Origin: Tardiphaga sp. | GTDB taxonomy: Bacteria > Pseudomonadota > Alphaproteobacteria > Rhizobiales > Xanthobacteraceae | NCBI GenBank assembly: GCA_028290325.1 | Contig: JAQGJY010000125.1 | Location: 1-9,307, forward strand | Length of the DNA stretch: 9,307 nucleotides | Reading direction: 5' to 3' | In this document: positions 8,201-9,307 of the stretch, piece after piece | Layout of the letters: every line of letters begins with the position of its first letter | Numbering within the stretch: the stretch's first letter is position 1 | Notes under the pieces: generated by a model | What the model saw: the letters and a program-made list of their open reading frames with translations, nothing else | Database searches by the model: none | Told to the model about the DNA's origin: nothing | Position numbers and translations under genes: made by a program

Positions 8201-8233
8201 CCATCTCCAGATTGAATTTTGAATGAGTGATGG

Positions 8234-8256
8234 ATTGCCGGGTCAAGCCCGGCAAT
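8234..8256. repeat. Second REP-like palindrome before trmO
   Basis: A perfect 9-bp stem, ATTGCCGGG (8234-8242) and CCCGGCAAT (8248-8256), has a 5-nt loop. It is followed closely by the trmO Shine-Dalgarno at 8277. Together with the preceding palindrome it fills most of the 143-bp gap, in the paired arrangement typical of dispersed intergenic repeats. Confidence 0.65.
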
Positions 8257-8285
8257 GACATCCGAGCCCGTTTCGTAGGTGAAAA

Positions 8286-8777
8286 ATGGTTCGTGAAAGC
8301 GAAATCCGCGCCGGCGAAGTCGCGGTCGCGCCACCCCGAGGTGACGATGCCGGGCTGACATTTATCGGTCGCATCCATACGCCGTGGACGTCACGGCTGG
8401 AGACGCCGCGCCAGGGCCGGCGCGACGGGCCGATCTGCCGGATCGAAATCTTCGCGCCGTGGGATCAGGGCCTGCGCGGGCTGGAGCAATATGCCAGCGT
8501 CGAGGTGATCTACTGGCTGCATTTGTCGCGGCGCGATCTGGTGCTGCAAAGCCCGAAGAACGACGGCCACGCCCGCGGCACATTTTCGTTGCGCTCGCCG
8601 GTGCGACCCAACCCGCTCGGCACGTCGCTGGCGGTTCTGGTCGGCATCGAGGGCAACATCGTGCTGGTGCGCGGGCTGGATTGCCTCGACGGCACCCCGC
8701 TGCTCGACATCAAGCCTGACCGTTGCGCGTTCACGCCGCTCGCGCCACCGCAAAAGGGCGATTTCGAGGTGGGGTAA
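8286..8777 (+). CDS. trmO: TsaA/TrmO-family tRNA (N6-threonylcarbamoyladenosine-37) N6-methyltransferase
   Basis: Cytosolic SAM-dependent enzyme expected to methylate t6A37 of an ACY-decoding tRNA-Thr to m6t6A, which tunes decoding. The 163-aa product is essentially the TsaA beta-barrel domain alone; E. coli TrmO is about 235 aa with an extra C-terminal domain, so this is the short form. Diagnostic stretches are FIGRIHTPW (26-34), LETPRQG (38-44), LEQYASVEVIYWLH (66-79), GTFSLRSPVRPNPLGTS (98-114), holding the hallmark RSPxRPNP, and LDGTPLLDIKP (134-144). AGGTG (8277-8281) lies 4 nt before the ATG, supporting the start. It is flanked by palindromic repeats on both sides and looks monocistronic. 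Family assignment is secure; the exact tRNA substrate is inferred from the E. coli enzyme. Confidence 0.92.
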   Translation: MVRESEIRAGEVAVAPPRGDDAGLTFIGRIHTPWTSRLETPRQGRRDGPICRIEIFAPWDQGLRGLEQYASVEVIYWLHLSRRDLVLQSPKNDGHARGTFSLRSPVRPNPLGTSLAVLVGIEGNIVLVRGLDCLDGTPLLDIKPDRCAFTPLAPPQKGDFEVG

Positions 8778-8888
8778 AATCATCTCGATCGCTATGCTCG
8801 GCATCGCCTCGCATGTTGCGGGAGAGAGCGTGCGGACGAGGTCCTGGCCGGGCGAGGGCTTCGTAGAAACGTGCAGGCTCGCGTTGTC

Positions 8889-8940
8889 ATTGCGAGGCGC
8901 GGCGTCGTTCGTCTTCGAAGAGCGTTTGCGACGAAGCAAT
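8889..8940. repeat. Composite palindromic repeat (ATTGCgag...GAAGCAAT type)
   Basis: Nested inverted repeats are present: ATTGC (8889-8893) with GCAAT (8936-8940), CGTCG (8903-8907) with CGACG (8929-8933), and a central self-complementary TCTTCGAAGA (8912-8921). It resembles the 'cattgcgag...gaagcaatcc' intergenic elements of Bradyrhizobium-type genomes. It lies in the 216-bp gap between the convergent trmO and HIT genes, which holds no convincing gene. A 63-codon open frame through it (8794-8985) is best read as repeat-derived. Confidence 0.6.
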
Positions 8941-8993
8941 CCAGTCTTGCTGTTGCGGTCCGGATGCTCGCTCAGCGTCGCGTGAGCGGCGAA

Positions 8994-9307
8994 CTAACCC
9001 CGCAAAGCCATGATCAGCTTGGCTGCATTCGCCTTCAGCACGTCAGCGTCTTCCTTGCGGGTCGCCGCCGGCAGCAGGGCGACGCCGTCGAAGCGCGGGA
9101 TGACATGCATGTGCAGATGAAACACCACCTGCCCACCGGCGGCCTCGCTGAACTGATGCACCGAAATGCCGTCGGCGTCGAACGCGTGTTTCGCCGCCTT
9201 GGCGATGCTGTGGCTGGCGCGCGCGACATGCGCGAAGTCGTCCTGCGCGATGTCGAGGATGTTGCGCGCGGCGGCTTTGGGAATCACCAGCGTATGGCCG
9301 GGCGCGC
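8994..9307 (-). CDS. HIT-family protein, partial (N-terminus beyond the window)
   Basis: C-terminal part of a histidine triad protein, a small cytosolic nucleotide hydrolase or transferase of the Hint/Fhit superfamily. The active-site triad is intact as FHLHMHVIPRF (His codons at 9117-9119, 9111-9113 and 9105-9107 on this strand). Upstream in the same frame, APGHTLVIPKAAARNIL matches the conserved start of the HIT core (typically PGHxLVIPK). The frame has no stop up to base 9307, so the gene continues past the window; the GTG at 9287 lies inside this conserved block and is not the real start. About 104 residues are visible; family members are usually 110-145 aa, so roughly 10-40 residues are missing. 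The substrate cannot be inferred. The gene converges on trmO. Confidence 0.93.
   Translation of the reverse strand, partial: APGHTLVIPKAAARNILDIAQDDFAHVARASHSIAKAAKHAFDADGISVHQFSEAAGGQVVFHLHMHVIPRFDGVALLPAATRKEDADVLKANAAKLIMALRG

Noticed and set aside
8794..8985. A 63-codon plus-strand frame between trmO and the HIT gene
   Set aside because: Much of it is translation of the palindromic repeat at 8889-8940; it has no Shine-Dalgarno or family resemblance.

Overview
The window is GC-rich DNA from an alphaproteobacterium, most likely Hyphomicrobiales, family Nitrobacteraceae (the Bradyrhizobium/Rhodopseudomonas/Afipia group). This is inferred from the style of the ClpA, PilZ, SPOR-transglycosylase and Bug proteins, and from intergenic palindromes of the 'ATGGCCGGG...CCCGGCCAT' and 'ATTGC...GCAAT' kinds common in that family. 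No species can be named from sequence alone. It reads as ordinary chromosome: nine protein genes, all complete except the last. I see no transposase, integrase, phage gene, CRISPR array, rRNA or convincing tRNA.

Layout. 1-135: leader of clpA with a small hairpin. 136-2529 (+): clpA, the AAA+ unfoldase of the ClpAP protease, closed by a strong intrinsic terminator. 2676-3353 (+): an ArsR-type winged-helix regulator with a long Cys/His-containing C-terminal domain; its stop codon overlaps that of a convergent PilZ-domain gene (3350-3706, -). The PilZ start codon and Shine-Dalgarno lie inside a 16-bp inverted repeat. 3825-4742 (-): a protein of the glycine/betaine/D-proline reductase 'selenoprotein B' superfamily with CxxC where clostridial relatives carry selenocysteine. 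4846-5856 (+), divergent from it: a secreted lytic transglycosylase with a SPOR-like C-terminal domain and an 18-nt tandem repeat in its linker. 5987-7107 (+): azlC and azlD, an ATGA-overlapped pair for a branched-chain amino acid exporter. 7162-8142 (+): an orphan Bug/TctC-type periplasmic binding protein 54 bp after azlD. 8286-8777 (+): a short TsaA/TrmO tRNA methyltransferase. 8994 to the window end (-): a HIT-family protein lacking its N-terminus.

The genes do not form one pathway. They are housekeeping or stress genes (clpA, transglycosylase, trmO, HIT), two likely transport units (azlCD, bug) and two regulatory proteins (ArsR-like, PilZ). The intergenic gaps are short (216 bp at most) and hold palindromic repeats on both sides of trmO. 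The observations most worth following are the RNA hairpin over the pilZ start, the non-selenocysteine GrdB/PrdB-like protein in a probably aerobic bacterium, and the Cys/His-rich extension of the ArsR-like regulator. I did not find a clear undescribed multi-gene system.
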